Position numbers and translations under genes: made by a program. Positions 45,738-54,585 of a stretch of 64,000 nucleotides of DNA are shown here, in pieces. The stretch is taken from assembly GCF_002564105.1 (NCBI RefSeq), contig NZ_PDBX01000001.1, positions 1,302,001 to 1,366,000 of the forward strand, given 5' to 3'. Within the stretch, counting starts at the first letter, position 1, and the number at the start of each line of letters is the position of its first letter. The stretch is from Collimonas sp. PA-H2 (GTDB taxonomy: Bacteria > Pseudomonadota > Gammaproteobacteria > Burkholderiales > Burkholderiaceae_D). The notes under the pieces were generated by a model that ran no database searches, was not told the origin of the DNA, and saw nothing but the letters and a program-made list of their open reading frames with translations.

Positions 45738-46637
45738 ATGAAATCATCCGCCATTTTGAAAACCCTGCTGCAGGTCATCATCACCCTGCTTGTAGTCCTG
45801 ATTGCCGTCTTGCTGGCGCGCGCACTGTGGGAGCGCTACATGAACACGCCCTGGACCCGCGACGGCAGGGTGCGCGCCGACGTCATCAGCGTCGCCGCCG
45901 ATGTCTCCGGCATCGTGGTGGCGGTGCCGGTGGCCGACAACGGCTATGTGCACAAGGGCGACCTGCTGATGAAAATCGATCCGGCGCGCTACGTGCTGGC
46001 GCTGGCGCAAGCGGAAGCGCAGGTGACCGAACGCCGCGTCGGCCTCACCACCAAGCAGCGCGACGCCGCGCGCCGCGCCAAGCTCGACGGCGACGTCATC
46101 TCCAATGAAAGCCGGGAAAACTCCAGTGCCGACGCCTCTGCCGCCCAAGCCCTGTACCAGGCTGCGCTGGCCGCGCGCGACAGCGCCAAGCTGAACCTGG
46201 AACGGACCGAAGTGCGGGCCACGGTGGACGGCTGGATCACCAACCTGAACGTGCATGCCGGCGATTTCGCCCAGGCCGGATCGCCCAAGCTGGCGGTGAT
46301 CGACGCCAATTCCTTCTGGGTCTACGGCTATTTTGAAGAGAACAAGCTGCCCTTGATGAAGGTCGGCGACGCGGTCGAAATGCGCCTGCTCGGCAGCGAA
46401 CAGATTATCAACGGCCATGTCGACAGCATCTCGCGCGGCATCACCGACCGCGACAATGCGCTCGGCACTTACGGACTGGCCAACGTGAATCCTAGCTTCA
46501 ACTGGGTGCGGCTGGCGCAGCGGGTGCCGGTGCGCATCCATATCGACAAGGTGCCGGAAGGCATCACGCTGGCGGCCGGTATGACTTGCACCGTCATCAT
46601 CAAGCCGGGGCAGCATCCCGTAACAGCTGCAAAATGA
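45738..46637 (+). CDS. HlyD-family periplasmic adaptor, AaeA-like
   Basis: A 299-residue membrane fusion protein. One N-terminal anchor helix (LLQVIITLLVVLIAVLLARALW) precedes a biotinyl-lipoyl-like half (RVRADVISVAADVSGIVVAVPVADNGYVHKGDLL), a short alpha-hairpin and the second half (TVDGWITNLNVHAGDFAQAG). It bridges the FUSC pump and the outer-membrane factor encoded in the same operon. Its stop codon overlaps the first base of a large composite inverted repeat. Confidence 0.92.
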   Translation: MKSSAILKTLLQVIITLLVVLIAVLLARALWERYMNTPWTRDGRVRADVISVAADVSGIVVAVPVADNGYVHKGDLLMKIDPARYVLALAQAEAQVTERRVGLTTKQRDAARRAKLDGDVISNESRENSSADASAAQALYQAALAARDSAKLNLERTEVRATVDGWITNLNVHAGDFAQAGSPKLAVIDANSFWVYGYFEENKLPLMKVGDAVEMRLLGSEQIINGHVDSISRGITDRDNALGTYGLANVNPSFNWVRLAQRVPVRIHIDKVPEGITLAAGMTCTVIIKPGQHPVTAAK

Positions 46638-46658
46638 AAAAAGCCTGGGACTGTCCCT

Positions 46659-46695
46659 AATGCCGTTCAGTTAAGACTGAATGGCATTTTTATTT
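46659..46695 (+). terminator. Terminator hairpin, copy of the one at 81-115
   Basis: AATGCCGTTCAGT pairs, with one G-T/mismatch, with ACTGAATGGCATT and is followed by TTTATTTGCGG. It ends the efflux operon. Confidence 0.7.
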
Positions 46696-46704
46696 GCGGA
46701 ACTC

Positions 46705-46801
46705 GTAGGGTGGGCACTCCGTGCCCACGCGGACCGGCCGGGGCGCGTAGCCGGGACACGAATATCCATGATACTGCGTGGGCACGGAGTGCCCACCCTA
46801 C
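46705..46801. repeat. REPIN-like inverted doublet, copy 2
   Basis: GTAGGGTGGGCACTCCGTGC and its inverted copy ending CCCTAC flank a spacer resembling that of copy 1 (GGGGCGCG-AGCC-GGA-AC-GAAT). The arms are identical to those at 12349-12446. Confidence 0.85.
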
Positions 46802-46833
46802 GCCATGTCGTTCGCCCTAACTGAACAGCATTA

Positions 46834-46857
46834 CTGGGACTGTCCCAGGCTTTTTTT
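46834..46857 (+). terminator. Right-end terminator of the nested module
   Basis: CTGGGACTGTCCCAG forms a compact hairpin followed by GCTTTTTTT. Its mirror at the left end could stop leftward transcription from the epimerase gene. Confidence 0.6.
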
Positions 46858-47759
46858 CAATCCAGCTGCATATCGTTCTTGATCCAGTCCAGCACCGAGG
46901 CGTGCCGCGGCTGCCATCCCAGTTCCCTGCGCGCCTTGGCCGCCGACACCCGGCTGTTCGAGCCGAAGGAATATACCGCGTGGCCGAATCCCCAGGCATC
47001 GATTGCATCCCGCACCGGCCACGATTGCGCCGGCCCCAGCCCTAGCCGTTCGGCAATCGCGCCGACGATCTCGGCATACGAAGCCTGGCCGTTTTCGACA
47101 AAATAGAAAGAACCGGCCGGCGCCTCTTTCAAGGCTAGCAAATACAATTCCGCCACGTCTTCGATATGTACATTGGACCAGACGTTGACGCCCTTGCCGA
47201 CATAGCGCGCGACGCCGCTGCTGCGCGCCTGCGCCACCAGCGGCGGAATCTGCACGCTGTCACGCTTCAGGCCGAGACCGCTGCCGTAGATCATGGTGTT
47301 GCACAGGATGACCGAACGCACATCGCGTTGCGCGGCGTCGCGGATCAGCTTGTCCAAGGCAGCGCGCGCTGCCTTCTCCGGCGCCGGCGTGAACGGCGTG
47401 TCTTCATCGAACACCTGCTCCGACAGCCAGTCGCCGCGGGCATCGTCGCCGATCACGCTGGAGCCGCTGGTGTGGATGAACACCTTGCGGGAGCCGGCCA
47501 GCGCATCCAGCAGGGTTTGCACCGCAAACAGATTGTCCGAACTGGCGGCATTGACGACGGCATCGGCACGCTTGGCCTCGCGGCTCAGGATACCGCCGTC
47601 GGCCAGCGTTCCCAGCACCGGCTCGATGCCCAGCGCGGCCAGCCGCTCGGCCTGTTCCTGCGTACGCACCAGCCCGCGCACCTTGTATCCCTCCCGCATG
47701 AAACGGGTGGCGACAGAGCCGCCAATGAATCCGCTTGCTCCAGTGATAAATACCTGCAT
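46857..47759 (-). CDS. NAD-dependent epimerase/dehydratase family protein
   Basis: A 300-residue extended/atypical SDR protein. MQVFITGASGFIGGSVATRFMREGYKVRGLVR gives the NAD(P) Rossmann motif GASGFIG; a YxxxK-type active site is not obvious (ILCNTMIYGSGLGL replaces it), pointing to an atypical SDR or NmrA-like role. CTGGATTGAAAAAAAG marks its 3' end inside the repeat module. Substrate unknown. It is transcribed alone, convergent with the efflux operon. Confidence 0.82.
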   Translation of the reverse strand: MQVFITGASGFIGGSVATRFMREGYKVRGLVRTQEQAERLAALGIEPVLGTLADGGILSREAKRADAVVNAASSDNLFAVQTLLDALAGSRKVFIHTSGSSVIGDDARGDWLSEQVFDEDTPFTPAPEKAARAALDKLIRDAAQRDVRSVILCNTMIYGSGLGLKRDSVQIPPLVAQARSSGVARYVGKGVNVWSNVHIEDVAELYLLALKEAPAGSFYFVENGQASYAEIVGAIAERLGLGPAQSWPVRDAIDAWGFGHAVYSFGSNSRVSAAKARRELGWQPRHASVLDWIKNDMQLD

Positions 47760-48018
47760 GTTCTCTCCTGATCTGGGTTATGTCCGAGTGATGCCTGAAC
47801 GGCGATCAATAGCGACACTATGCGCGCATAGTTTGTTGAGAAAAATGGGTGTATCAGTAAATGATATTTGACTTAAACTCAACAACATTTGACGATTACC
47901 CATGATCGTGAGTAAGAGGAAACTGCTTGGTTGCGGCTAATTACGGCTAGTTGCAGCTTCGCATTGTTGCGAAAACAGCATAAAATCAGAATATAAACAT
48001 TCATCGTCAGGGAGGCGC
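47760..48018. promoter_or_regulatory. Divergent region between the epimerase and SulP genes
   Basis: AT-rich, 259 bases, no gene seen. TTCGCA (47958-47963) and TGCGAA (47968-47973) form a small perfect dyad just upstream of TATAAA at 47992-47997, a possible SulP promoter/operator. GGGAGGCGC precedes the SulP ATG. Confidence 0.35.
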
Positions 48019-49716
48019 ATGAGCGCTGCACAATCACAACATGCCGACCTGAATCCGCCGCCGAAACGCGTGATCACGGCGGACCTTGTGGCAGGCCTCT
48101 CGATCGCCGGGCTGCTGCTGCCCGAAGCCGTCGCCTACTCCAGCATCGCCAACCTGCCGCCGCAAACCGGCGTCATTGCACTGTTCGCCGGCCTGCTGTG
48201 CTACGGCCTGTTCGGCAGCAGCCGCTTTGCGATCGTCTCCGCCACCTCGTCCTCCGCGGCAGTGCTGGCGGCAGCCACCGCCTCCATGGCGAACGGCGAC
48301 ATCGGCTTGCGCATGACGCTGGCGATCGGCCTGGTGATGATCACCGGCCTGTTTTTCCTGCTGGCGGGACTGGCGCGCATGGGCAGCGTCACCGACTTCA
48401 TCGCCAAGCCGGTGCTGCGCGGCTTTGCTTTCGGCCTGGCCATCGTCATCATTCTCAAGCAGTTCGCCGGCGTGGTCGGCGTCCATCCCGAACATAGCGA
48501 CATGACCCGCTTCATTCCGGAAATGCTGGCGCAGGCCGGCCGCTGGAACTGGATCAGCGTCGCCGTCATGGCGGCGGCGCTGGCCCTGCTGTTCCTGTTT
48601 GCGCGGCTGCGGCGGGTGCCAGGCGCGCTGCTGGTGATCGTCATCGGCGTCGCTGCCGGCCAGTGGTTCAATCTGCAGCAATATGGCGTCGGCCTGGTCG
48701 GCAGCATCCATCTGCAGCTGACGGTGCCGACCCTGCCCATGCTGTCGCGCGCCGATTGGCTGCGCCTCGGCGAGCTGGGCTTTGCCATGGGCATGATCCT
48801 GTATGCCGAATCGTATGGAGCGATCCGCAGCTTTGCCATCAAGCACGGCGACACCACCGCGCCCAACCGCGACCTGCTGGCGCTGGGCGCTTCCAACCTG
48901 CTGTCCGGCCTGTTCCACGGCATGCCGGTCGGCGCCGGTTATTCCGCCACCTCCGCCAATGAAGCGGCCGGCGCCACTTCGCGCCTGTCCGGCTGGGTGG
49001 CGGCGCTGGTGATGCTGGCGATCGTGCTGACCTTGCTGCCGGGGATAGCCCTGACACCGGAGCCGGTGCTGGCGGCAATCGTGATCCACGCCGTTAGCCA
49101 TACCCTCAATCCGATGGTGTTCCGTCCTTACTTCCAGTGGCGCCGCGACCGCCTGGTGGTGATCGCCTCGGTCGTCGCAGTGCTGTTGCTGGGCGTGCTG
49201 GACGGCTTGCTGGCGTCGATCGTGATCAGCATCTTCATGATGCTGCGGCAGTTTTCGCAATCCACCATTTCTGTCCTCGGCCAGCTCGGCGATACGCATG
49301 ACTTCGTCAACATGCGCACCCATCCCGCCGCCCAGCCGGTAGCCGGCATCATCATTTTGCGTCCCAACGAGCCGCTGTTCTTCGCCAACGCCGAACGCAT
49401 CCTGAGCCAGGCGCGCCGTTCCATCGCCGCCGCGCCGGGACTGCATACCGTGATCCTCAGCCTGGAAGAATCGCCCGATCTGGACAGTTCCAGCCTGGAA
49501 GGCCTGCACGATTTTTTCGGTTTCGTCAGCGCCAGCGGCTTGCGGTTGCTGCTCGCGCGCCTCAAGGATCCGGTTTACGACATCATGAAAAACGCCGTCG
49601 CGCCTGCATTCCCGGCCGCCTCTCTCAGTGCGCTGAGCGTCGCCGAGGCGGTGCACCTGGCGTTGACGGCGCAACAACCAACCAAACAAGCTACCGATAT
49701 CATCCAGGGAGAATAA
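48019..49716 (+). CDS. SulP/SLC26 family anion permease with STAS domain
   Basis: A 565-residue transporter. The N-terminal 400 residues hold about ten to twelve hydrophobic helices with SulP motifs (LPEAVAYSSIANLPPQTGVIALF, LFGSSRFAIVSATSSSAAVLAA). The C-terminal STAS domain begins near residue 440 (AGIIILRPNEPLFFANAERI ... LDSSSLEGLHDF). SulP proteins move sulfate, bicarbonate, chloride or dicarboxylates; I cannot tell which. The following exported protein begins 2 bases after the stop. Confidence 0.93.
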   Translation: MSAAQSQHADLNPPPKRVITADLVAGLSIAGLLLPEAVAYSSIANLPPQTGVIALFAGLLCYGLFGSSRFAIVSATSSSAAVLAAATASMANGDIGLRMTLAIGLVMITGLFFLLAGLARMGSVTDFIAKPVLRGFAFGLAIVIILKQFAGVVGVHPEHSDMTRFIPEMLAQAGRWNWISVAVMAAALALLFLFARLRRVPGALLVIVIGVAAGQWFNLQQYGVGLVGSIHLQLTVPTLPMLSRADWLRLGELGFAMGMILYAESYGAIRSFAIKHGDTTAPNRDLLALGASNLLSGLFHGMPVGAGYSATSANEAAGATSRLSGWVAALVMLAIVLTLLPGIALTPEPVLAAIVIHAVSHTLNPMVFRPYFQWRRDRLVVIASVVAVLLLGVLDGLLASIVISIFMMLRQFSQSTISVLGQLGDTHDFVNMRTHPAAQPVAGIIILRPNEPLFFANAERILSQARRSIAAAPGLHTVILSLEESPDLDSSSLEGLHDFFGFVSASGLRLLLARLKDPVYDIMKNAVAPAFPAASLSALSVAEAVHLALTAQQPTKQATDIIQGE

Positions 49717-49718
49717 TC

Positions 49719-50879
49719 ATGCGTGCACGCTGGAAAATAATGACAGCCGCGCTTTGCGCGGCATTTGCGGCCGGCGCGACGACAGCAGCCAATGCCGCCG
49801 AAATCGCCTTTTCCTCGCAAAGCGATTTCACCGAAATCAGCCTCAACATCCGGGATACCTATAACGGTAACCCGGATTCCATCGAACTGGAAGTGACGCT
49901 CAACCAGGATGCGCAGCAGCGCATGCAGACGGCCACCAGCGCGGCGCTGGAGCAAGACCTGACCGTGCTGATCGACGGCAAGGCGGTCAGCACGTCGCGC
50001 GTCCAAAGCGCTATCGACGCACCGCAGATGCGTGTCTCCATATCAAGGCAGGCCGCCATCGCGCTCCTGCCAAACCTGCTGGGCGTGAATGGCGCCAGTC
50101 CGCCTGCCACCCGGCCAGCCGTGGCGGCGGCAGCGCCCGCCGGCAATCCAGAACCTTTGTTCGCCATGCCGCCGGTCGAGGCGCAAGCCCAGCAGGTGGT
50201 GCCGCCAACGGTCACGGATTCAGCGCCGGAGGCCGCTGCAGCAATGACAGCAATGACAACGCCGGAGCCCAACGCGCCGCAGGAGGCGCCGCCAACAGTC
50301 GCAGATGCAGCACCGGAAGTCGCGGCAGCAATGACGGCAATGACCGCGCCGGAAACGAATACGCCAATACCGCCGCTGCTGCCGATTCCACCTACACCGC
50401 CGGACCTCGGCGCAGCGCGGGCAGCAGATCCGGCGCCATCCGCACTGCCGCAAGAAGCGGCCATGGCGCCGGCTGTTGTTGCGGTCGAATCTCCCGTGCC
50501 GGCCGTGCCGCTGGTTCCAATCCCACCGCCACCGCCGCCGCAAGTGCCGCGCTGGGCAACCGGCGCATGGCTGCCGACCAGCGCCACTCCATCGCCTTAC
50601 GCCGAGATCTATTCGGGCGACGCGGTGGCGATCTCCGCGCATGCCGTGAATGCCATCACCTGCAACCAGGCCAGGACGCAGGTATTGGAAAGCAGCCCGC
50701 AGCTGGTGCGGCTGCAGATCAGCAAAGGCAGTCCTTGCATCATCGACAAAGTGCAGGTCGAACAGCTACGCATCAGACCTTCGGCAACACCTGGCAAGGT
50801 GACGATCTCTCTGTATGGCCAGGGTGACGACATGGACGGCGCCCCTGCCATCGAGGGCAGCTATCAGCGCAAGCCTTAA
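49719..50879 (+). CDS. Exported Pro/Ala-rich protein with SecD-P1-like N-terminal region
   Basis: A 386-residue protein with no firm family. A signal peptide ends near TAANAAEI (about residue 27). Residues ~27-110 (SIELEVTLNQDAQQRMQTAT, LTVLIDGKAVSTSRVQSAI) resemble the head of the SecD periplasmic P1 domain, by eye only. Residues ~145-280 are low complexity and include two 29-residue repeats around PPTVxDxAPExAAAMTAMTxPExN. A compact C-terminal part (from about 285, WATGAWLPTSATPSP) has two Cys that may pair. It starts 2 bases after sulP, so it is almost certainly cotranscribed and may sit in the periplasm near the permease. Confidence 0.65.
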   Translation: MRARWKIMTAALCAAFAAGATTAANAAEIAFSSQSDFTEISLNIRDTYNGNPDSIELEVTLNQDAQQRMQTATSAALEQDLTVLIDGKAVSTSRVQSAIDAPQMRVSISRQAAIALLPNLLGVNGASPPATRPAVAAAAPAGNPEPLFAMPPVEAQAQQVVPPTVTDSAPEAAAAMTAMTTPEPNAPQEAPPTVADAAPEVAAAMTAMTAPETNTPIPPLLPIPPTPPDLGAARAADPAPSALPQEAAMAPAVVAVESPVPAVPLVPIPPPPPPQVPRWATGAWLPTSATPSPYAEIYSGDAVAISAHAVNAITCNQARTQVLESSPQLVRLQISKGSPCIIDKVQVEQLRIRPSATPGKVTISLYGQGDDMDGAPAIEGSYQRKP

Positions 50880-51070
50880 CATTGGTGCGGGGCGGCGCGG
50901 AAAAACATGGTTCAGAAATTTCCGATACTATAGCGACTCGCTGAATGCGCTGACGGAAACTCGTTGCCGTTTTGCAGGTCATACCCGGATGCATGGGCCT
51001 TACGGGATGCAGCCGGCAATCGGCGCTTCTGAACCCTATTTTCGCTGTTACATTTACGTCCAGATACTTT

Positions 51071-51595
51071 ATGCAACGTTACTCAATCCCAGCCATCGTG
51101 CTGCACTGGCTGGTCGCTATTCTCATCGTTGCAGCTTTTACACTGGGCCTGACCATGGTCGACATTCCCGGCCTGACGCCCACCAAGCTGAAATACTTTT
51201 CATGGCATAAATGGCTGGGCGTGACGGTGTTCGGCCTGGCTTGCCTGCGCCTGCTCTGGCGCAAGGCAAAGGGCGCACCGCCTTATCCGGCCAGCATGCA
51301 GCCCTGGCAGCAAATGGCCGCGCATGGCCTGCATGTGCTCTTGTATGTGCTGATATTCGCGGTGCCGCTGTCTGGCTATTTCTACAGCCTGGCGGCCGGC
51401 GTGCCGGTAACTTACCTGGGCATCTGGCCGATGCCGGTGCTGATCGCGTCCAATCCGGATCTCAAGCCCGTCCTGAAACTGGTCCACTACACACTCAACA
51501 TGATCATGCTGGGTGCGGTTTCGCTGCACGTGCTGGCGGCGCTCAAACATCACTTCATCGATCGCGACGGCGTGCTGAAACGCATGCTGCCCTAG
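51071..51595 (+). CDS. Cytochrome b561 (YceJ-like)
   Basis: A 174-residue four-helix membrane protein of the bacterial cytochrome b561 family. Conserved His are in IVLHWLVA, FSWHKWLG, AAHGLHVLLY, LVHYTLNM and SLHVLAALKHHF. The start MQRYSIPAIVLHWL is the family N-terminus; the frame is open further upstream but without signal. It precedes two YceI genes, the same linkage as yceJ-yceI in E. coli. Confidence 0.92.
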   Translation: MQRYSIPAIVLHWLVAILIVAAFTLGLTMVDIPGLTPTKLKYFSWHKWLGVTVFGLACLRLLWRKAKGAPPYPASMQPWQQMAAHGLHVLLYVLIFAVPLSGYFYSLAAGVPVTYLGIWPMPVLIASNPDLKPVLKLVHYTLNMIMLGAVSLHVLAALKHHFIDRDGVLKRMLP

Positions 51596-51622
51596 TCCCT
51601 CTCTCAATCAAAAGGAATCTCC

Positions 51623-52198
51623 ATGACCTTGCAAAAGCTCACCCTCACAACCGCCGCCGGCCTGCTGGCCCTGGGCGCCAGCTGCTCATCCATGGCCGCG
51701 CCGCTGAAAGCCGACCTGGCGAAAAGCAACGTGACCATCGTGTTCAAGCAGATGAACGTGCCGGTCGAAGCCAAGTTCAAGAAATTCACCCCGGCCATCG
51801 ATTTCGACAGCGCCCAGCCTGCTTCCACGAAAGCCAGCGTCGACATCGACATCGCCAGTTTCGACCTGGGCGATCCTGAATACAACAAGGAAGTGCTGAA
51901 AAAAGAATGGTTCAATGCGGCGCAATTCGCCAAGGCTAGCTTTGTCGCCAGTTCGATCAAGGCCAGCGCCGGCGCGCCGGCGGGCAGCAAGTACGACGTC
52001 AGCGGCAAGCTGACCATCAAGGGCAAGACTACCGATGTCAGCTTCCCCCTGAGCGTCAAGAAAGAAGGCGGCGCCCAGGTATTCGACGGCTCCTTGCCGA
52101 TCAAGCGGCTCACCTACAATATCGGTGAGGGCGAATGGAAAGACACCAGCATGGTGGCGGACGAAATCACCATCAAGTTTCATCTTGTAGCGAATTAA
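51623..52198 (+). CDS. YceI family periplasmic protein, copy 1
   Basis: A 191-residue exported protein with signal [25 protein letters not shown] and a lipocalin-like YceI barrel ([31 protein letters not shown] ... [28 protein letters not shown]). YceI proteins bind isoprenoid-like lipids. The signal contains a Cys but not a clear lipobox. AAAGGAATCTCC precedes the start. It lies between the cytochrome b561 and a second YceI. Confidence 0.9.
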   Translation: MTLQKLTLTTAAGLLALGASCSSMAAPLKADLAKSNVTIVFKQMNVPVEAKFKKFTPAIDFDSAQPASTKASVDIDIASFDLGDPEYNKEVLKKEWFNAAQFAKASFVASSIKASAGAPAGSKYDVSGKLTIKGKTTDVSFPLSVKKEGGAQVFDGSLPIKRLTYNIGEGEWKDTSMVADEITIKFHLVAN

Positions 52199-52233
52199 CC
52201 AGAGATATCATCCCACTGAAAGGATCACCCGAA

Positions 52234-52806
52234 ATGAAACTCAAGCTCATCATCGCCTCCCTGCTGGCCGCCAGCGCCGCCAGCGCTTTTGCCACCGCGG
52301 ACACATACACCATCGATCCCAACCACACCTATCCGAGCTTCACAGCGGACCACATGGGCATCTCGTTCTGGCGCGGCAAGTTTGAAAAAACCAGCGGCAG
52401 CGTCACCCTGGACCGCGCAGCCAAGACCGGTTCGATCGATATCCATATCGACCCGAGCACCATCGATTTCGGTATGGCCAAAATGAACGAGCATGCCTCC
52501 GGCCCGGACATGTTCGACGTCAAGAAATTTCCTGACGTGACTTACAAAAGCACCTCGATTCAGTTCGACGGCGACAAGCCGGTGGCCGTCGACGGCGAGC
52601 TGACCCTGCATGGCGTCACCAAGCCGGTCAAGCTGACCATCAATTCGTTCAAGTGCATCATGCATCCGATGCTGAAACGCGAAGTTTGCGGCGCCGACGC
52701 CACCGCGGAATTCAACCGCAGCGACTTCGGCATCAGCTATGGCGTGCCGAAATTCGCGCCGGAAGTGAAACTGGCTATCCAGGTCGAAGCAGTCAAGAAC
52801 AATTAA
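52234..52806 (+). CDS. YceI family periplasmic protein, copy 2
   Basis: A 190-residue YceI protein with signal [20 protein letters not shown] and the canonical start [27 protein letters not shown], closer to the classical YceI than copy 1. Two Cys ([16 protein letters not shown]) may form a disulfide. The two copies are clearly diverged, so they likely bind different ligands. GAAAGGATCACCC precedes the start. Last gene of the b561-YceI-YceI unit. Confidence 0.93.
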   Translation: MKLKLIIASLLAASAASAFATADTYTIDPNHTYPSFTADHMGISFWRGKFEKTSGSVTLDRAAKTGSIDIHIDPSTIDFGMAKMNEHASGPDMFDVKKFPDVTYKSTSIQFDGDKPVAVDGELTLHGVTKPVKLTINSFKCIMHPMLKREVCGADATAEFNRSDFGISYGVPKFAPEVKLAIQVEAVKNN

Positions 52807-52823
52807 TTCCAGCGTTACTGAAC

Positions 52824-52858
52824 AAGCCGGACAGCAAAGCGCTGGCCGGCTTTTTTTT
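52824..52858 (+). terminator. Terminator after the YceI pair
   Basis: AAGCCGG and CCGGCTT arms with an inner CAGC/GCTG stem, followed by TTTTTTTT. Confidence 0.8.
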
Positions 52859-52956
52859 GCCTCCCTTTTTACCTCCGCAACAGCAAGCGCAGTTCATCTG
52901 CCTGTAACACAAGCACGCTAGAATCGTCGCTCCGCCCCCATTTCGCCGAGCCCGCC

Positions 52957-54585
52957 ATGTCCTCCGACGACGCTACAACTTACAAACGCCGTACTTTTCT
53001 ACGTAAAGTCGGCGCCGGCGCCGGCGTCCTGCTGAGCGGAGCGCCGCTGCATAGCGTGATCGCGCAAAGCACAGGACCAGGCACGGCGCCAGCCCTGGTC
53101 ACCGCCGACAAGCTGAGGCCGCAAATGCCGAGCGGCGTGATGAGCGGCGACATCAGCCGCGACAAGGCGATTATCTGGAGCCGCACCGACCGGCCTGCGC
53201 GCATGGTGGTGGAATATGCCACCAACGAAAATTTCCAGAGCGCGCAGACTGTTATCGGGCCGATAGCCCTTTCCAGCAGCGACTTCTCGGCGCGGGTCGA
53301 TCTCAGCGGTCTGCCCAGCGGACTTTCCATTTTCTACCGCGTGCGTTTCCAGGATATCCAGAATCCGGCAATCCACAGCGCACCGCAAAGCGGCAGCCTG
53401 TTGATTCCCGGCGGCGCCGAGCGCGACATCAGCTTCGCTTTTTCCGGCGATGAAGCCGGCCAAGGCTGGGGCATCAACGAAGCCTGGGGCGGCTACCGGA
53501 TCTATGAAACCATGCGCCGTTTCAAGCCGGATTTCTTTATCCACTCGGGTGACCAGATCTACGCCGACGGCGTCATCGAAAAAGAAGTCAGGCTGGACGA
53601 CGGCTCGCTCTGGCAAAACCTGGTGACGCCGGCCAAGTCCAAGGTAGCGGAAACGCTGGACGACTATCGCGGCAACTTCGCCTACAATCTGCTGGATGTC
53701 AATAAGCGCCGCTTTGCCGCGGAGGTGCCGTTCCTGGTGCAATGGGACGACCACGAAGTGCGCAACAACTGGTATCCCGGCCAGACCATCGGCGCCGCCG
53801 AAAAGCGCTATCAACAGCGCGACCTGTCGACGCTGGCGGCCAACGCCAAGCGCGCGATGTTCGAATACAATCCGTTCCGCATCGATCCCAGCGATCCGGA
53901 ACGGGTCTACCGCATGTTCAACTACGGCCCGCTGCTGGAAGTCTTCATGCTCGATGAGCGCAGCTATCGCGGCCCCAACTCGCCCAATCGCCAGAGCGCG
54001 CTGACGCAGGATGCCGCCTTTCTCGGCGCGGCCCAGCTGCGCTGGATCAAACAGGCGCTGCTGCGCTCGCGCTCGACCTGGAAAATCATCGCCAGCGACA
54101 TGCCGCTCTCGATCGTGGTGCCCGACCTCAACCCGGACGTGCCGCAAGGGACGTTTGAAGCATGGGCCAACGGCGATAACGGCAAGCCGTGCGGGCGCGA
54201 GCTGGAAGTGGCCAGCCTGCTGAAATTCATCAAGCAGCACGATATCAAGAACGTCGTGTGGGTCACTGCCGACGTCCATTACGCCTCCGCCACCTATTAC
54301 TCGCCGGAGAAAGCCCAGTTCACCGATTTCAAGCCGTTCTGGGAATTCGTCGGCGGCCCCTTGCATGCCGGCACTTTCGGTCCGGGAGAAATCGACCGCA
54401 CCTTCGGCCCGGAAGTCCGCTACGTCAGCATCCCAGGCGACATGAAGCAGAACCGCCCGCCCAGCGAGCTGCTGCAATTCTTCGGTATGGGGAAAGTCAA
54501 CGCCAAGAGCAAGGTCATGACAGTGTCGCTGCACAATGTCGACGGCAAGAATTTGTTCGAGGTCGACCTGCATCCGGAAGCCTAG
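52957..54585 (+). CDS. phoD: PhoD-type alkaline phosphatase/phosphodiesterase
   Basis: A 542-residue Tat-exported metallophosphatase. The Tat motif KRRTFLRKVGAGAGVLLSG is at residues 10-28. The N-terminal PhoD_N domain (QMPSGVMSGDISRDKAIIWSRTD) is followed by the catalytic domain with FAFSGDEAGQG, IHSGDQIYADG, VQWDDHEVRNNW and VTADVHYASA metal ligands. PhoD cleaves phosphodiesters and monoesters under phosphate limitation. The last two bases of its stop codon are the first bases of a 161-bp inverted-repeat element, which may have altered the 3' end. Confidence 0.93.
   Translation: MSSDDATTYKRRTFLRKVGAGAGVLLSGAPLHSVIAQSTGPGTAPALVTADKLRPQMPSGVMSGDISRDKAIIWSRTDRPARMVVEYATNENFQSAQTVIGPIALSSSDFSARVDLSGLPSGLSIFYRVRFQDIQNPAIHSAPQSGSLLIPGGAERDISFAFSGDEAGQGWGINEAWGGYRIYETMRRFKPDFFIHSGDQIYADGVIEKEVRLDDGSLWQNLVTPAKSKVAETLDDYRGNFAYNLLDVNKRRFAAEVPFLVQWDDHEVRNNWYPGQTIGAAEKRYQQRDLSTLAANAKRAMFEYNPFRIDPSDPERVYRMFNYGPLLEVFMLDERSYRGPNSPNRQSALTQDAAFLGAAQLRWIKQALLRSRSTWKIIASDMPLSIVVPDLNPDVPQGTFEAWANGDNGKPCGRELEVASLLKFIKQHDIKNVVWVTADVHYASATYYSPEKAQFTDFKPFWEFVGGPLHAGTFGPGEIDRTFGPEVRYVSIPGDMKQNRPPSELLQFFGMGKVNAKSKVMTVSLHNVDGKNLFEVDLHPEA

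Larger units (their letters stand above)
46637..46856. repeat. Three-layer nested inverted-repeat module filling a convergent gap
   Basis: Outer arms of 21 bases (46637-46657 and 46836-46856) contain GCCTGGGACTGTCCC-type sequence with A6 and T6 ends. Inside lie inverted AATGCYGTTCAGTTA half-sites (46659-46674 and 46818-46832). At the centre is a 97-bp REPIN-like doublet (46705-46801). The module touches the stop codons of both convergent neighbours. Confidence 0.8.

Noticed and set aside
48034..49689. 551-codon open frame antisense to sulP
   Set aside because: His/Gln/Arg-rich composition typical of reverse-strand shadow; the plus strand gives clear SulP and STAS motifs.
52999..54573. 524-codon open frame antisense to phoD
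   Set aside because: PhoD motifs and the Tat signal are on the plus strand; no start context on the minus strand.
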